This document shows positions 17,989-26,002 of a stretch of 64,000 bases of DNA, one piece after another. Position 1 is the stretch's first letter; every line of letters starts with the position of its first letter. The notes under the pieces were generated by a model. It was not told the DNA's origin, did no database searches, and saw only the letters and a program-made list of their open reading frames with translations. This DNA is from Parabacteroides chinchillae (GTDB taxonomy: Bacteria > Bacteroidota > Bacteroidia > Bacteroidales > Tannerellaceae), in NCBI RefSeq assembly GCF_900108035.1, contig NZ_FNVS01000016.1, positions 1 through 64,000 of the forward strand. Direction: 5' to 3'. The position numbers and the translations under genes are program-made.

Positions 17989-18837
17989 ATGAATTATAAA
18001 ACACTCAATATTAAAGGCACTCTCATTTCCCTGAAAAAGCCTATAGTCATGGGGATATTGAATATCACACCCGATTCTTTTTATGCCGGAAGCCGGAAAC
18101 AATCGGAAGCTGAGATAGAAAAGCGCATACAAACAATCCTGGAAGAAGGTGGAACGATAATTGACATAGGAGGATATTCATCCCGTCCGGATGCAATAGA
18201 CGTTTCTTCCGAAGAAGAGATGAAAAGACTGCAAATGGCTCTGGAAATATTGAACAAACAGTACCCGGATGTTATTATTTCGGTAGATACGTTCCGTGCA
18301 GATATTGCACGCCGTTGCATAGAACGATACGGGGTGGCTATTATAAATGATATATCAGCCGGCGAATTAGACCCAAACATGTTTGAAACCGTTGCCGATT
18401 TGCGTGTTCCTTATATCATGATGCACATGCGAGGCACACCCAAAACCATGCAACAGCATACAAACTACACAAACATGATGAGCGAAATCATACAATATTT
18501 TGCAGAAAAGGTGAAACGCCTGCACTTGATGGGAGCTAACGATATTATACTGGATCCCGGTTTTGGTTTCAGTAAAACAGTGGACCAGAACTATGAACTA
18601 ATGAGCAATTTGAAAGAATTCGGATTATTCGGACTACCGTTACTAGTTGGTATTTCGCGTAAAAGCATGATTTATAAATATCTGGGCGGAACGCCAACCG
18701 AAAGTTTGAACGGGACAACTGTTTTAAATACATTTGCTTTGCTCAACGGCGCTGATATTCTACGTGTGCATGATGTAAGAGCCGCCGTAGAAGCTGTCAG
18801 AATTACAGAGAAACTAACTGTCAATTGTCAACTGTAA
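17989..18837 (+). CDS. folP: Dihydropteroate synthase
   Basis: This protein has 282 residues from the ATG at 17989; an upstream TTG reading of 288 residues is less likely given the promoter position. Family motifs are MGILNITPDSF at residues 21-31, DIGGYSSRP near 63, INDISAG near 119 and DPGFGFSKT near 190. It condenses para-aminobenzoate with the pterin pyrophosphate in folate synthesis and is the sulfonamide target. It is followed after 16 bases by the diadenylate cyclase gene, a pairing common in Bacteroidales, so the two are likely co-transcribed. Confidence 0.96.
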   Translation: MNYKTLNIKGTLISLKKPIVMGILNITPDSFYAGSRKQSEAEIEKRIQTILEEGGTIIDIGGYSSRPDAIDVSSEEEMKRLQMALEILNKQYPDVIISVDTFRADIARRCIERYGVAIINDISAGELDPNMFETVADLRVPYIMMHMRGTPKTMQQHTNYTNMMSEIIQYFAEKVKRLHLMGANDIILDPGFGFSKTVDQNYELMSNLKEFGLFGLPLLVGISRKSMIYKYLGGTPTESLNGTTVLNTFALLNGADILRVHDVRAAVEAVRITEKLTVNCQL

Positions 18838-18853
18838 ACGATCTATTATTATT

Positions 18854-19639
18854 ATGTGGATGCACTTTGGCATAAAAGATTTGATTGATGTACTACTGGT
18901 AGCCTTCTTCCTGTACCAGACTTATAAATTAATGAAAAGTTCGGGTACACTGGCAATCTTCAGTGGCGTCGTTTCATTTATTATAGTATGGATACTCGTT
19001 TCGCAAGTTCTGGAAATGAGACTGATGGGAGCCATACTCGATAAGTTCATCAGTGTAGGGTTTCTGGTACTGGTTATTTTATTTCAAGACGAAATACGGC
19101 GCTTTCTGGTGGCTCTAGGCTCACACCGCGGATGGAAATTCTTGGGCAAATTGTTTTCGAAAAAGGATGAAACCAAAGAAAAAGAAGGTAAGTTCATAGC
19201 ACCGGTTGTACTTGCCTGTATGAATATGGCACGTAAAAAAACAGGAGCATTGATTGTCATTCAACAGGATATCGACTTATCGGTATACGAACATACAGGG
19301 GAAATGTTTAATGCCGATGTTAATGCACGCCTGATAGAAAATATTTTCTTCAAAAACAGCCCTCTACATGATGGAGCCATGATCATTGCAGACAACCGTA
19401 TCAAAGCAGCAGGCTGCATCCTTCCTGTCGCACAAAACGCTTCCCTACCCAAAGATATGGGATTGCGGCATCGCTCAGGATTAGGCATGTCACTCGAAAC
19501 AGATGCCCTCGTTATCATTGTTTCGGAAGAACGCGGAAAAATATCAGTAGCCCACAAAGGTAAGCTAAGTGTGAATGTGACTGCAGAAGAGCTCCAACAA
19601 ATACTCTCAGGCGAACGGGAAGTGATAAACTATTGTTAA
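18854..19639 (+). CDS. cdaA: Diadenylate cyclase, CdaA type (c-di-AMP synthase)
   Basis: The 261-residue membrane protein begins with about three hydrophobic helices (residues 8-78), then a DAC domain with both catalytic motifs: LHDGAM (DGA at 173-175) and LRHRSGLGMS (RHR at 205-207). It converts two ATP to cyclic di-AMP, a second messenger for osmolyte and cell-wall homeostasis. The architecture (N-terminal transmembrane part plus DAC domain) is that of CdaA rather than DisA. It lies just downstream of folP. No CdaR-like partner gene is adjacent. Confidence 0.93.
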   Translation: MWMHFGIKDLIDVLLVAFFLYQTYKLMKSSGTLAIFSGVVSFIIVWILVSQVLEMRLMGAILDKFISVGFLVLVILFQDEIRRFLVALGSHRGWKFLGKLFSKKDETKEKEGKFIAPVVLACMNMARKKTGALIVIQQDIDLSVYEHTGEMFNADVNARLIENIFFKNSPLHDGAMIIADNRIKAAGCILPVAQNASLPKDMGLRHRSGLGMSLETDALVIIVSEERGKISVAHKGKLSVNVTAEELQQILSGEREVINYC

Positions 19640-19710
19640 AAGTTCTGAAAGTGACAACTTAACATGTAATTCTTTTGCTCGTTTTGCAAACTCCATATTG
19701 CATTATTGTA

Positions 19711-19718
19711 TACTTTTG
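19711..19718 (+). promoter_or_regulatory. -7 promoter element of pta
   Basis: TACTTTTG matches TAnnTTTG. A TTTG at 19683-19686 lies 24 bases upstream, slightly longer than the usual 19-21 spacing. The leader before the pta ATG is about 45 bases. Confidence 0.55.
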
Positions 19719-19764
19719 TAACCGATTACGGTGACAATTACAAAATAATATAAAAATTCCTATT

Positions 19765-20781
19765 ATGGACTTAATGCAAGACATCATTGCACGCGCTAAA
19801 GCTAACAAGCAGCGCATTGTTCTTCCCGAAGGAACAGAGGAAAGAACTCTGAAAGCAGCCGACCGCTTATTGGCCGACAAAGTAGCAGACATTGTATTGA
19901 TCGGCAATCCCAACGAAATTAAAAAACTTGCTACAGATTTTGGATTGAACCACATTAACGAAGCAACCATCGTCGACCCTAAAAATCATGCAAAGAAGGC
20001 AGCTTATGCCGATTTGCTTTTCCAATTACGTCAGAAAAAGGGCATGACTCCGGAGAAAGCAGCCGTATTGGTTGAAGAACCGTTGTTTCTTGCCTGTTTG
20101 ATGATCAAATCGGGAGATGCCGATGGAGAAATCGCCGGCGCCCAAAACACAACAGGCGATGTTTTGCGTCCTGCATTACAAATTATAAAAACAGCTCCGG
20201 GTATGAGCTGCGTTTCAGGTGCATTTATCATGTTCACAAAAAAACAGGAATACGGTAAAAACGGCATACTTGTATTTGCCGATTGTGCTGTAATGCCTAA
20301 CCCCACAGCTCCCGAACTGGCCAGCATTGCAATCGCAACAGCTGCAACAGCACGGGATATCGTAGGTATGGAACCTCAGGTTGCCATGTTAAGCTTCTCT
20401 ACCAAAGGAAGTGCTTCAAACGAAATGGTAGACAAAGTTGTAGAAGCTACCAAGATGGCCAAAGAAATGGCTCCGAACGTGAAAATTGACGGTGAACTTC
20501 AGGCTGATGCTGCATTAGTTGAAAAGGTAGCATCTTTAAAAGCACCGGGTAGTGAAGTTGCCGGCAAAGCAAATGTATTGGTATTCCCTACTCTGGAAGT
20601 AGGCAATATTGCTTATAAACTTGTACAACGCCTTGGAGATGCAGAAGCTGTAGGCCCTATCCTTCAAGGAATGGCTGCTCCTGTAAACGATCTGTCACGT
20701 GGCTGTTCGGTAGACGATATTTACAAGATGGTTGCTATAGCCTGCAACCAATCGATAGGTTTGAAAGCTACAAAAAAGTAA
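19765..20781 (+). CDS. pta: Phosphate acetyltransferase
   Basis: This 338-residue protein is the short, single-domain form of phosphotransacetylase (PTA_PTB family), without the N-terminal DRTGG region of the long enterobacterial form. Recognisable stretches are RIVLPEGTEERTL near residue 18, GDADGEIAGA near 116, DGELQADAAL near 241 and NVLVFPTLEVGNIAYKL near 270. It interconverts acetyl-CoA and acetyl phosphate. Together with ackA, 26 bases downstream, it makes ATP and acetate in fermentation. Confidence 0.96.
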   Translation: MDLMQDIIARAKANKQRIVLPEGTEERTLKAADRLLADKVADIVLIGNPNEIKKLATDFGLNHINEATIVDPKNHAKKAAYADLLFQLRQKKGMTPEKAAVLVEEPLFLACLMIKSGDADGEIAGAQNTTGDVLRPALQIIKTAPGMSCVSGAFIMFTKKQEYGKNGILVFADCAVMPNPTAPELASIAIATAATARDIVGMEPQVAMLSFSTKGSASNEMVDKVVEATKMAKEMAPNVKIDGELQADAALVEKVASLKAPGSEVAGKANVLVFPTLEVGNIAYKLVQRLGDAEAVGPILQGMAAPVNDLSRGCSVDDIYKMVAIACNQSIGLKATKK

Positions 20782-20807
20782 GAATCACAAAATAACAATA
20801 TAAACAC

Positions 20808-22007
20808 ATGAAGATATTAGTTCTTAACTGCGGAAGTTCTTCTGTAAAGTACAAATTGTTTGACATGGACAAACATGAAGTACTGGCTCAAGGCGGTGTC
20901 GAGAAACTGGGATTACCCGGTTCTTTTCTCAAATTCACATTGCCTAATGGAGAAAAAGTGATCTTGGAAAAAGAATTGCCGGAACACAATGCCGCAATTC
21001 AGTTTATTCTAAGCATATTAACCGACGAAAAATATGGTTGCATCAAATCATATGATGAAATAGACGCTGTTGGACACCGGGTAGTACACGGAGGAGAAGC
21101 ATTCAGCGGAAGTGTTGAAATCACAAGCGAAGTGATTGGAAAAGTGGTAGAATGTATTGATCTGGCCCCTCTTCATAACCCTCCTAACCTGAAAGGTATT
21201 CGTGCGATGAGCTCATTGATTCCGGGTATTCGCCAGGTAGGTGTATTCGATACGGCTTTCCATCAGACAATGCCGGATTACGCTTATATGTACGGACTTC
21301 CTTATTCCGTTTATAAGAAATACGGTATCCGCCGCTATGGATTCCATGGGACAAGCCATCGTTATGTATCAAGACGTGCTTGCGAAATATTAGGCGTCCC
21401 ATACGAAAAACAACGTATTATCACAGCCCACGTAGGCAACGGAGGTTCTATTGCTGCAATCAAAAACGGTAAATGCGTAGATACTTCCATGGGATTAACT
21501 CCGGTAGAAGGTTTATTGATGGGTACCCGTTGCGGAGACGTAGACGCCGGTGCACTGACATTCCTGATGGACAAAGAAGGTCTGGATGCTAAAGGCATGT
21601 CTAACCTGATAAACAAACAAAGCGGCGTACTAGGACTTTCCGGATTGTCTTCCGATATGCGTGAAATCGAAGCCGCAATAGCCGACGGAGACAAGAAGGC
21701 TATCCTGGCATTAAACGTATACAATTATCGTATTAAGAAATATATCGGTGCTTATGCAGCTGTTTTAGGTGGTTGCGACATCCTTGTATGGACTGGTGGA
21801 GTTGGAGAGAACCAATGGGCAACCCGTCGTGTTGTTTGCGAAAACATGGAATATATGGGCATGAAAATCGATGTGAAGAAAAATGAAGGTATGCGTGGCG
21901 AAGAAATGGTAATCAGCGCTCCGGACAGTAAAGTTACTATTATTGTTGTTCCTACTGACGAAGAATATATGATTGCTTCCGACACGATGGATATATTAAA
22001 CAAATAA
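20808..22007 (+). CDS. ackA: Acetate kinase
   Basis: This 399-residue cytoplasmic kinase starts KILVLNCGSSSVKYKLF, the first acetate kinase signature. It also has GHRVVHGGE near residue 88, HNPPNL near 123, GFHGTSHRYV near 179 and HVGNGGSIAAI near 208. It converts acetyl phosphate plus ADP to acetate plus ATP. It is the second gene of the pta-ackA pair, with an intrinsic terminator about 45 bases after its stop. Confidence 0.97.
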   Translation: MKILVLNCGSSSVKYKLFDMDKHEVLAQGGVEKLGLPGSFLKFTLPNGEKVILEKELPEHNAAIQFILSILTDEKYGCIKSYDEIDAVGHRVVHGGEAFSGSVEITSEVIGKVVECIDLAPLHNPPNLKGIRAMSSLIPGIRQVGVFDTAFHQTMPDYAYMYGLPYSVYKKYGIRRYGFHGTSHRYVSRRACEILGVPYEKQRIITAHVGNGGSIAAIKNGKCVDTSMGLTPVEGLLMGTRCGDVDAGALTFLMDKEGLDAKGMSNLINKQSGVLGLSGLSSDMREIEAAIADGDKKAILALNVYNYRIKKYIGAYAAVLGGCDILVWTGGVGENQWATRRVVCENMEYMGMKIDVKKNEGMRGEEMVISAPDSKVTIIVVPTDEEYMIASDTMDILNK

Positions 22008-22053
22008 AATCCTAATCCTCACAGCTTACAAAACACAAAGGATTAGTGTTTAG

Positions 22054-22085
22054 ACAGTCCCGGCATCGGTTGGGACTGTTTTTTT
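22054..22085 (+). terminator. Intrinsic terminator of pta-ackA
   Basis: ACAGTCCC (22054-22061) and GGGACTGT (22072-22079) form a GC-rich stem followed by a seven-T run, the textbook form. Confidence 0.9.
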
Positions 22086-22863
22086 ATTCTATTTCAAACT
22101 GATTCAAGGAGAGAGACTCGCCGTCCCATTCTATATAAGAGAAATATTGCATCCAGTCGCCAGTAATAAGTAAACGGCTCGTCTTAGACAACATTAAATC
22201 CAGCATGATATGACGATGCCCGAAAACAAAGAAGTTTATATCCGGATGCACCTTCAAATATTCTTTTGCAAAAGAAATCAGGTACTCTCCTGCTTCTCCT
22301 TGATATGCTTTTACATTACCATTAAGAGCTTCTTTCTTCAAACCACTTTTACGGCTACTCAATGACCAACCTAAGGCAAAACCAAATGTCCACCGGGGAT
22401 GAATACCCGCATACAACCACTGACAGAATTTATTGCGAAAAACAGCCCGGATCAGACGAAAAAGCTTACTACGATAATCCACTTCATCTCCATGTGCTAA
22501 AAAGAAGCGTTTGCCCAATAAATCAATGGTAAGCGGTTCACGATGAATGACAGCGCCTATTTCCTGAGGCAAGTAGTCAAACATCCATATATCATGGTTT
22601 CCAATGAATATATGAATCTCAATTCCATTATCCGACAACTCGGCCAATTTACCAAGAAAACGCGTATGTCCCTTCGGAACAACATATTTATACTCGTACC
22701 AATAATCGAAAATATCACCCAACAGCCAAACAGCTGCAGCATCTTTTTTTATACTGTCCAACCAGCGCACCAACTTCTTTTCAACCGCCAACGGGTCTTT
22801 GTGGAAACGGGCGCCTAAATGGGCATCCGAAGCAAAATATATTTTCTTTCGGGAGGAGTTCAT
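22084..22863 (-). CDS. lpxH: UDP-2,3-diacylglucosamine diphosphatase
   Basis: This 259-residue metallophosphoesterase has metal-binding motifs in order: SDAHLG (Asp 13, His 15), GDIFDYWYEY (Asp 50), GNHD (Asn 89, His 90, Asp 91), AHGDEVD near 153 and FGHRH near 223. The YWYE segment and overall length fit LpxH, which hydrolyses UDP-2,3-diacylglucosamine to lipid X at the inner-membrane face in lipid A synthesis. The start codon lies inside a duplicated 22-base unit, so the first residues (MNSSRKK) may be repeat-derived. It is downstream of the DUF59 gene on the same strand with a 17-base gap. Confidence 0.9.
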   Translation of the reverse strand: MNSSRKKIYFASDAHLGARFHKDPLAVEKKLVRWLDSIKKDAAAVWLLGDIFDYWYEYKYVVPKGHTRFLGKLAELSDNGIEIHIFIGNHDIWMFDYLPQEIGAVIHREPLTIDLLGKRFFLAHGDEVDYRSKLFRLIRAVFRNKFCQWLYAGIHPRWTFGFALGWSLSSRKSGLKKEALNGNVKAYQGEAGEYLISFAKEYLKVHPDINFFVFGHRHIMLDLMLSKTSRLLITGDWMQYFSYIEWDGESLSLNQFEIE

Positions 22864-22884
22864 TTTTCTTTCGGGAGGAATTAT
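22841..22884. repeat. Two tandem 22-nt units at the lpxH start (locus E)
   Basis: The 16-mer TTTTCTTTCGGGAGGA occurs at 22842-22857 and again at 22864-22879, exactly 22 bases apart. The units span the lpxH start codon and just reach the stop of the upstream DUF59 gene. Period and layout match the other 22-nt arrays of this window, although the sequence differs from the ATCATC type. Confidence 0.7.
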
Positions 22885-23198
22885 AAAAAGCCCAGTTCCA
22901 ACTTAGCCTCTTCAGACATCATATCTTTATCCCATTCCGGCTCAAACACAATGTTCACTTCCACATTGTTCACACCGTCCACCGATTCTACTTTCATACG
23001 GACATCTTCCACAATGAAATCGGCTGCAGGGCAATTAGGAGCCGTAAGCGTCATATCTATACGAACATTCTTATCGTCGTCAATCTCTACATTATATATA
23101 AGGCCAAGATCGTACACATTTACCGGTATCTCCGGATCATATACGGTTTTAAGCATGGTAACAATAGCTTCTTCTGTCTGGAGGAATTCGTTGTTCAT
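22881..23198 (-). CDS. DUF59/MIP18-family iron-sulfur cluster assembly protein (SufT-like)
   Basis: The protein has 105 residues from the Met at 23198; a longer reading adds seven residues. The family core is visible: DPEIPVNVYDLGLIY at about 21-35 and LTAPNCPAAD with Cys 56. Small DUF59 proteins help mature Fe-S clusters and often sit with suf genes, though none is adjacent here. It is probably cytoplasmic and co-transcribed with lpxH. Assignment to the family is strong; the exact client is unknown. Confidence 0.88.
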   Translation of the reverse strand: MNNEFLQTEEAIVTMLKTVYDPEIPVNVYDLGLIYNVEIDDDKNVRIDMTLTAPNCPAADFIVEDVRMKVESVDGVNNVEVNIVFEPEWDKDMMSEEAKLELGFL

Positions 23199-23283
23199 TT
23201 TAATTCTATTTAAATGCAAAATTACGAAATAGTTAACTAAAGAACCTCTCTATACATTGAAAAGTTTATTAAAAGCTACTTTA

Positions 23284-23964
23284 CTAGAGCCTGCCTTCAT
23301 CCGTATAACTATAAAACCGGTCGTCTGATATGATAATGTGGTCTAATAAACGGATATCCACCAACTGCACCGCCTGCTTTAGCCGCTGTGTCAACGCATC
23401 GTCCTGTGCACTTGGCTGGGTAACTCCCGAAGGATGATTATGGCAAAGAATAATACTTGCAGCCAGCGATTGGATAGCTGCTTTCAGTATCAGACGAATA
23501 TCTGCATGGGTTTCCCCCACTCCACCTTGACTAATTTTAACCTTCTCAATAACTCTGTTTGCACGATTCAGTAAAGCAATCCATAGTTCCTCGTATGGCA
23601 AATCACAAAGCAAGGGATAAAAAAGAGAATAAGCCGCACGGCTTTCCTGAACAACCAACCGTTGAACCGGTTCACAACCTCTGCGTCTTTTACCCAATTC
23701 CAAAGCAGCAGCAATTGTAACTGCTTTTGCTTCGCCAATACCCTTAAAAGATGAGATTAAATCGTTTACGGACAATTTGCCTAATGCATTCAAATTATTA
23801 TCAACAGAATGAAGAATACGCTGGGACAGTTGAACTGCCGTTTCCTGCAGATTTCCAGAACCAATCAGAATAGCCAGAAGCTCGGCATCACTTAAGGAAG
23901 ATGCTCCTTTATGAAGTAATTTCTCACGCGGACGATCTTCTATCGCCCAATCTGTTATTTTCAT
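23284..23964 (-). CDS. radC: RadC-family JAB/MPN domain protein
   Basis: This 226-residue protein has an N-terminal helix-hairpin-helix-like region (FKGIGEAKAVTIAAALELG near 70-88). Its C-terminal JAMM metal-binding motif is LCHNHPSGVTQPSAQD near 172-187. RadC was once thought to be a DNA repair protein. The family is now regarded as metal-dependent hydrolase-like with uncertain function. It is chromosomal and full length, and follows efp on the same strand with an efp terminator between them. Confidence 0.92.
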   Translation of the reverse strand: MKITDWAIEDRPREKLLHKGASSLSDAELLAILIGSGNLQETAVQLSQRILHSVDNNLNALGKLSVNDLISSFKGIGEAKAVTIAAALELGKRRRGCEPVQRLVVQESRAAYSLFYPLLCDLPYEELWIALLNRANRVIEKVKISQGGVGETHADIRLILKAAIQSLAASIILCHNHPSGVTQPSAQDDALTQRLKQAVQLVDIRLLDHIIISDDRFYSYTDEGRL

Positions 23965-23979
23965 AGCTTGTATTTGGTA

Positions 23980-24011
23980 TAAAAAAGAAAAGGGCGGCTT
24001 TTAGCCGCCCC
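23980..24011 (-). terminator. Intrinsic terminator of efp
   Basis: On the minus strand GGGCGGC-TAAAA-GCCGCCC is followed by CTTTTCTTTTTT, about 18 bases after the efp stop. It overlaps the start region upstream of radC. Confidence 0.9.
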
Positions 24012-24028
24012 TATTTCTCTATATAGTA

Positions 24029-24592
24029 TTAACGGATACGTCCTACATAAGAACCGTCCTGTGTATTGATTTCGATCGTTTCACCTTCAGAAATAAACAA
24101 CGGAACACGAACCTCCGTACCGGTTTCCACTGTTGCCGGCTTCAATGTGTTTGTTGCAGTATCGCCTTTAACACCCGGTTCCGTATAAGTAACCTTCAAT
24201 TGTACTTTTACAGGCATATCAGCAAAAAGAACAGTTTCTGTTGAAGCATCCGAAACAACATCAACAACCTGACCTTCTTTCATGAATTCAACACCATTAA
24301 TAAGTTCTTTATCGATAATAACATCTTCCCATGTTTCCTGATTCAGAAAGTGATAATGTTCGCCTTCATTATATGAAAACTGGTAGGGACGGCGTTCAAC
24401 ACGTACATCTTCCAGTTTTTCATCAATATTGAAACGACGTTCAAGCGTACCGCCATTTACAATATCTTTCAATTTCGTACGCATGATAGTATTACCCTTA
24501 CCTGGTTTTACATGAAGAAAATCCACGCAGAAATATAGCTTTCCATCTAAACGAATACAAGTTCCTTTCTTAATGTCTTGTGAATTGATCAT
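24029..24592 (-). CDS. efp: Translation elongation factor P
   Basis: This 187-residue three-domain KOW/OB protein carries the tip loop HVKPGKGNTIMRTKLK near residues 27-42, where the conserved basic residue enters the peptidyl transferase centre. The C-terminal OB signature GDTATNTLKPATVETG is near 144. EF-P relieves ribosome stalling at polyproline. Length is typical. A -7 promoter match lies 57 bases upstream, and a strong terminator isolates the gene from radC. Confidence 0.97.
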   Translation of the reverse strand: MINSQDIKKGTCIRLDGKLYFCVDFLHVKPGKGNTIMRTKLKDIVNGGTLERRFNIDEKLEDVRVERRPYQFSYNEGEHYHFLNQETWEDVIIDKELINGVEFMKEGQVVDVVSDASTETVLFADMPVKVQLKVTYTEPGVKGDTATNTLKPATVETGTEVRVPLFISEGETIEINTQDGSYVGRIR

Positions 24593-24648
24593 ACTTTATA
24601 TTTTTTATTTATGTAATACGATTGAATTAATTCGTCATTTTCCGGGTG

Positions 24649-24656
24649 CAAAAGTA
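24649..24656 (-). promoter_or_regulatory. -7 promoter element of efp
   Basis: The minus strand reads TACTTTTG (TAnnTTTG) 57 bases upstream of the efp ATG. Confidence 0.55.
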
Positions 24657-24762
24657 GTGCTTTCAAACGAAAGTAACAACATATTGCCGTATTTTTATTC
24701 TGAAAAGAGTTGCAAATCAATCTAATATGATTTGGAAGGAGAAAATGCCCGTGGTTGTTTAT

Positions 24763-25461
24763 TCAGAACATCGACAGAATTAAGCCAATCAAAGGAACCA
24801 AAACAGCAGTCATTATACCCATCAGGCCAATAGCTAATCCGCTCAAGGCTCCTTCTATAGCTCCCAGCTGGATGGCAACAGATGTCCCTACTCCATGCGA
24901 CGAAGCGCCTAGTGCCAACCCCTTGGCTATATGGCTTTCTATACCTAAAACTTTCATTACAACAGGCCCGACTATACTGCCAAAAATACCTACCACAACA
25001 ACAATAACAGCTGTTAAAGAAGGGATACCTCCGGCCTTTTCTGCAATGCCCATAGCAATGGGTGTTGTCACCGATTTAGGTTGAAGGGTGGCTATTAAAG
25101 CCTGGTCCGCTCCCATTACTTTACCTATTATAATTACGCTTACGATACCAACGATAGCTCCTACAAATACCGAGGTCAGGATCGAGATTACATTTCCTTT
25201 CAGGTATTGTATCTGTTCGTACAGGACATATCCTAATGCTACAACGGAAGGGCCAAGCAAAAAGTGGATCAAATGCGTATGTTGTTGAAACGATTCATAG
25301 TGAACACCAAGCACTTGCAGCACGACTATAATTACAAACACGGAGGTTATCAAAGGATGCAACAGGCTGACACGGGTCTTCTTATACAAAGCCATCGCCG
25401 CCAAATAAGTTCCCAACACCAAGGTCAGGGCAAATATTTCAGAATCAGCCAACATATTCAT
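24763..25461 (-). CDS. lrgB: LrgB/CidB-family membrane protein
   Basis: This 232-residue integral membrane protein has seven or so hydrophobic helices and the family-typical segments LLGPSVVALGYVLYEQ near 70 and LGASSHGVGTSVAIQLG near 184. LrgB works with LrgA and has been linked to murein hydrolase control and, in some bacteria and in plant homologues, to organic acid or pyruvate transport. It starts three bases after the LrgA-like gene stop, so the pair is an operon. The exact substrate is unknown here. Confidence 0.88.
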   Translation of the reverse strand: MNMLADSEIFALTLVLGTYLAAMALYKKTRVSLLHPLITSVFVIIVVLQVLGVHYESFQQHTHLIHFLLGPSVVALGYVLYEQIQYLKGNVISILTSVFVGAIVGIVSVIIIGKVMGADQALIATLQPKSVTTPIAMGIAEKAGGIPSLTAVIVVVVGIFGSIVGPVVMKVLGIESHIAKGLALGASSHGVGTSVAIQLGAIEGALSGLAIGLMGIMTAVLVPLIGLILSMF

Positions 25462-25464
25462 CGT

Positions 25465-25803
25465 CTATTTTCCTTTCTCCATTTTCTGTTGCACAAGAGC
25501 AACGCTGGCAATAACTAAAATCGTACTCACCACACATGCCGTAAGAATAACCGCCCAATACTGGGAAAGAATACCCACTGAGCCCATCAATCCCACAGCC
25601 GCAGGAACAAAGAACAGGCTCATATTCTGTGTCAATATAGTAGATACCCGTTTCACTTTATCCGGTTTTACCCATTTAAAAGCAAGAGCCAGAAAGAGCA
25701 ACACCATGCCTATCACGCTACCCGGTATAAAACCGTCTATGAAATAGCTTATAAACTCTCCCGTAAAGTAGAAGAATAAAATATAAAACGCTTGTGCCAG
25801 CAT
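25465..25803 (-). CDS. lrgA: LrgA/CidA-family holin-like membrane protein
   Basis: This 112-residue protein has four hydrophobic helices. The conserved signature FIPGSVIGMVLLFLAL is near residues 25-40, and FFVPAAVGLMG is near 69. It is the small holin-like partner of LrgB, read first in the two-gene operon. A -7 promoter match lies 30 bases upstream at 25833-25840. Its length is usual for the family. Confidence 0.87.
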   Translation of the reverse strand: MLAQAFYILFFYFTGEFISYFIDGFIPGSVIGMVLLFLALAFKWVKPDKVKRVSTILTQNMSLFFVPAAVGLMGSVGILSQYWAVILTACVVSTILVIASVALVQQKMEKGK

Positions 25804-25832
25804 AAACCTTTTACCTAATTATTTAGTGACTG

Positions 25833-25840
25833 CAAAGATA
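25833..25840 (-). promoter_or_regulatory. -7 promoter element of the lrgA-lrgB operon
   Basis: The minus strand reads TATCTTTG, an exact TAnnTTTG match 30 bases before the lrgA ATG. Confidence 0.55.
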
Positions 25841-25902
25841 ACACATAAACAAAAAACATGTTCTACAACATAAGACATTAACCTATGTTTAACAAAACAG
25901 AT

Positions 25903-25965
25903 TCATAGTTATAACTTTTCAAACCCATAACTATGATTTTTCCAAATCATCGGAATGAGTTTTTG
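25903..25965. repeat. Hairpin and single 22-nt-type unit between lrgA and mgtE (locus F)
   Basis: TCATAGTTAT (25903-25912) and ATAACTATGA (25927-25936) are perfect ten-base arms with a 14-base loop, followed on the plus strand by TTTTT. Adjacent is one ATCATC-type unit, AAATCATCGGAATGAGTTTT at 25944-25963, related to the 22-nt arrays elsewhere. No gene runs into this hairpin on the plus strand, so its role is unclear. Confidence 0.5.
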
Positions 25966-26002
25966 CGATACAAAAAAGCGTGTGTAACGATGGTTTGATA
26001 AA

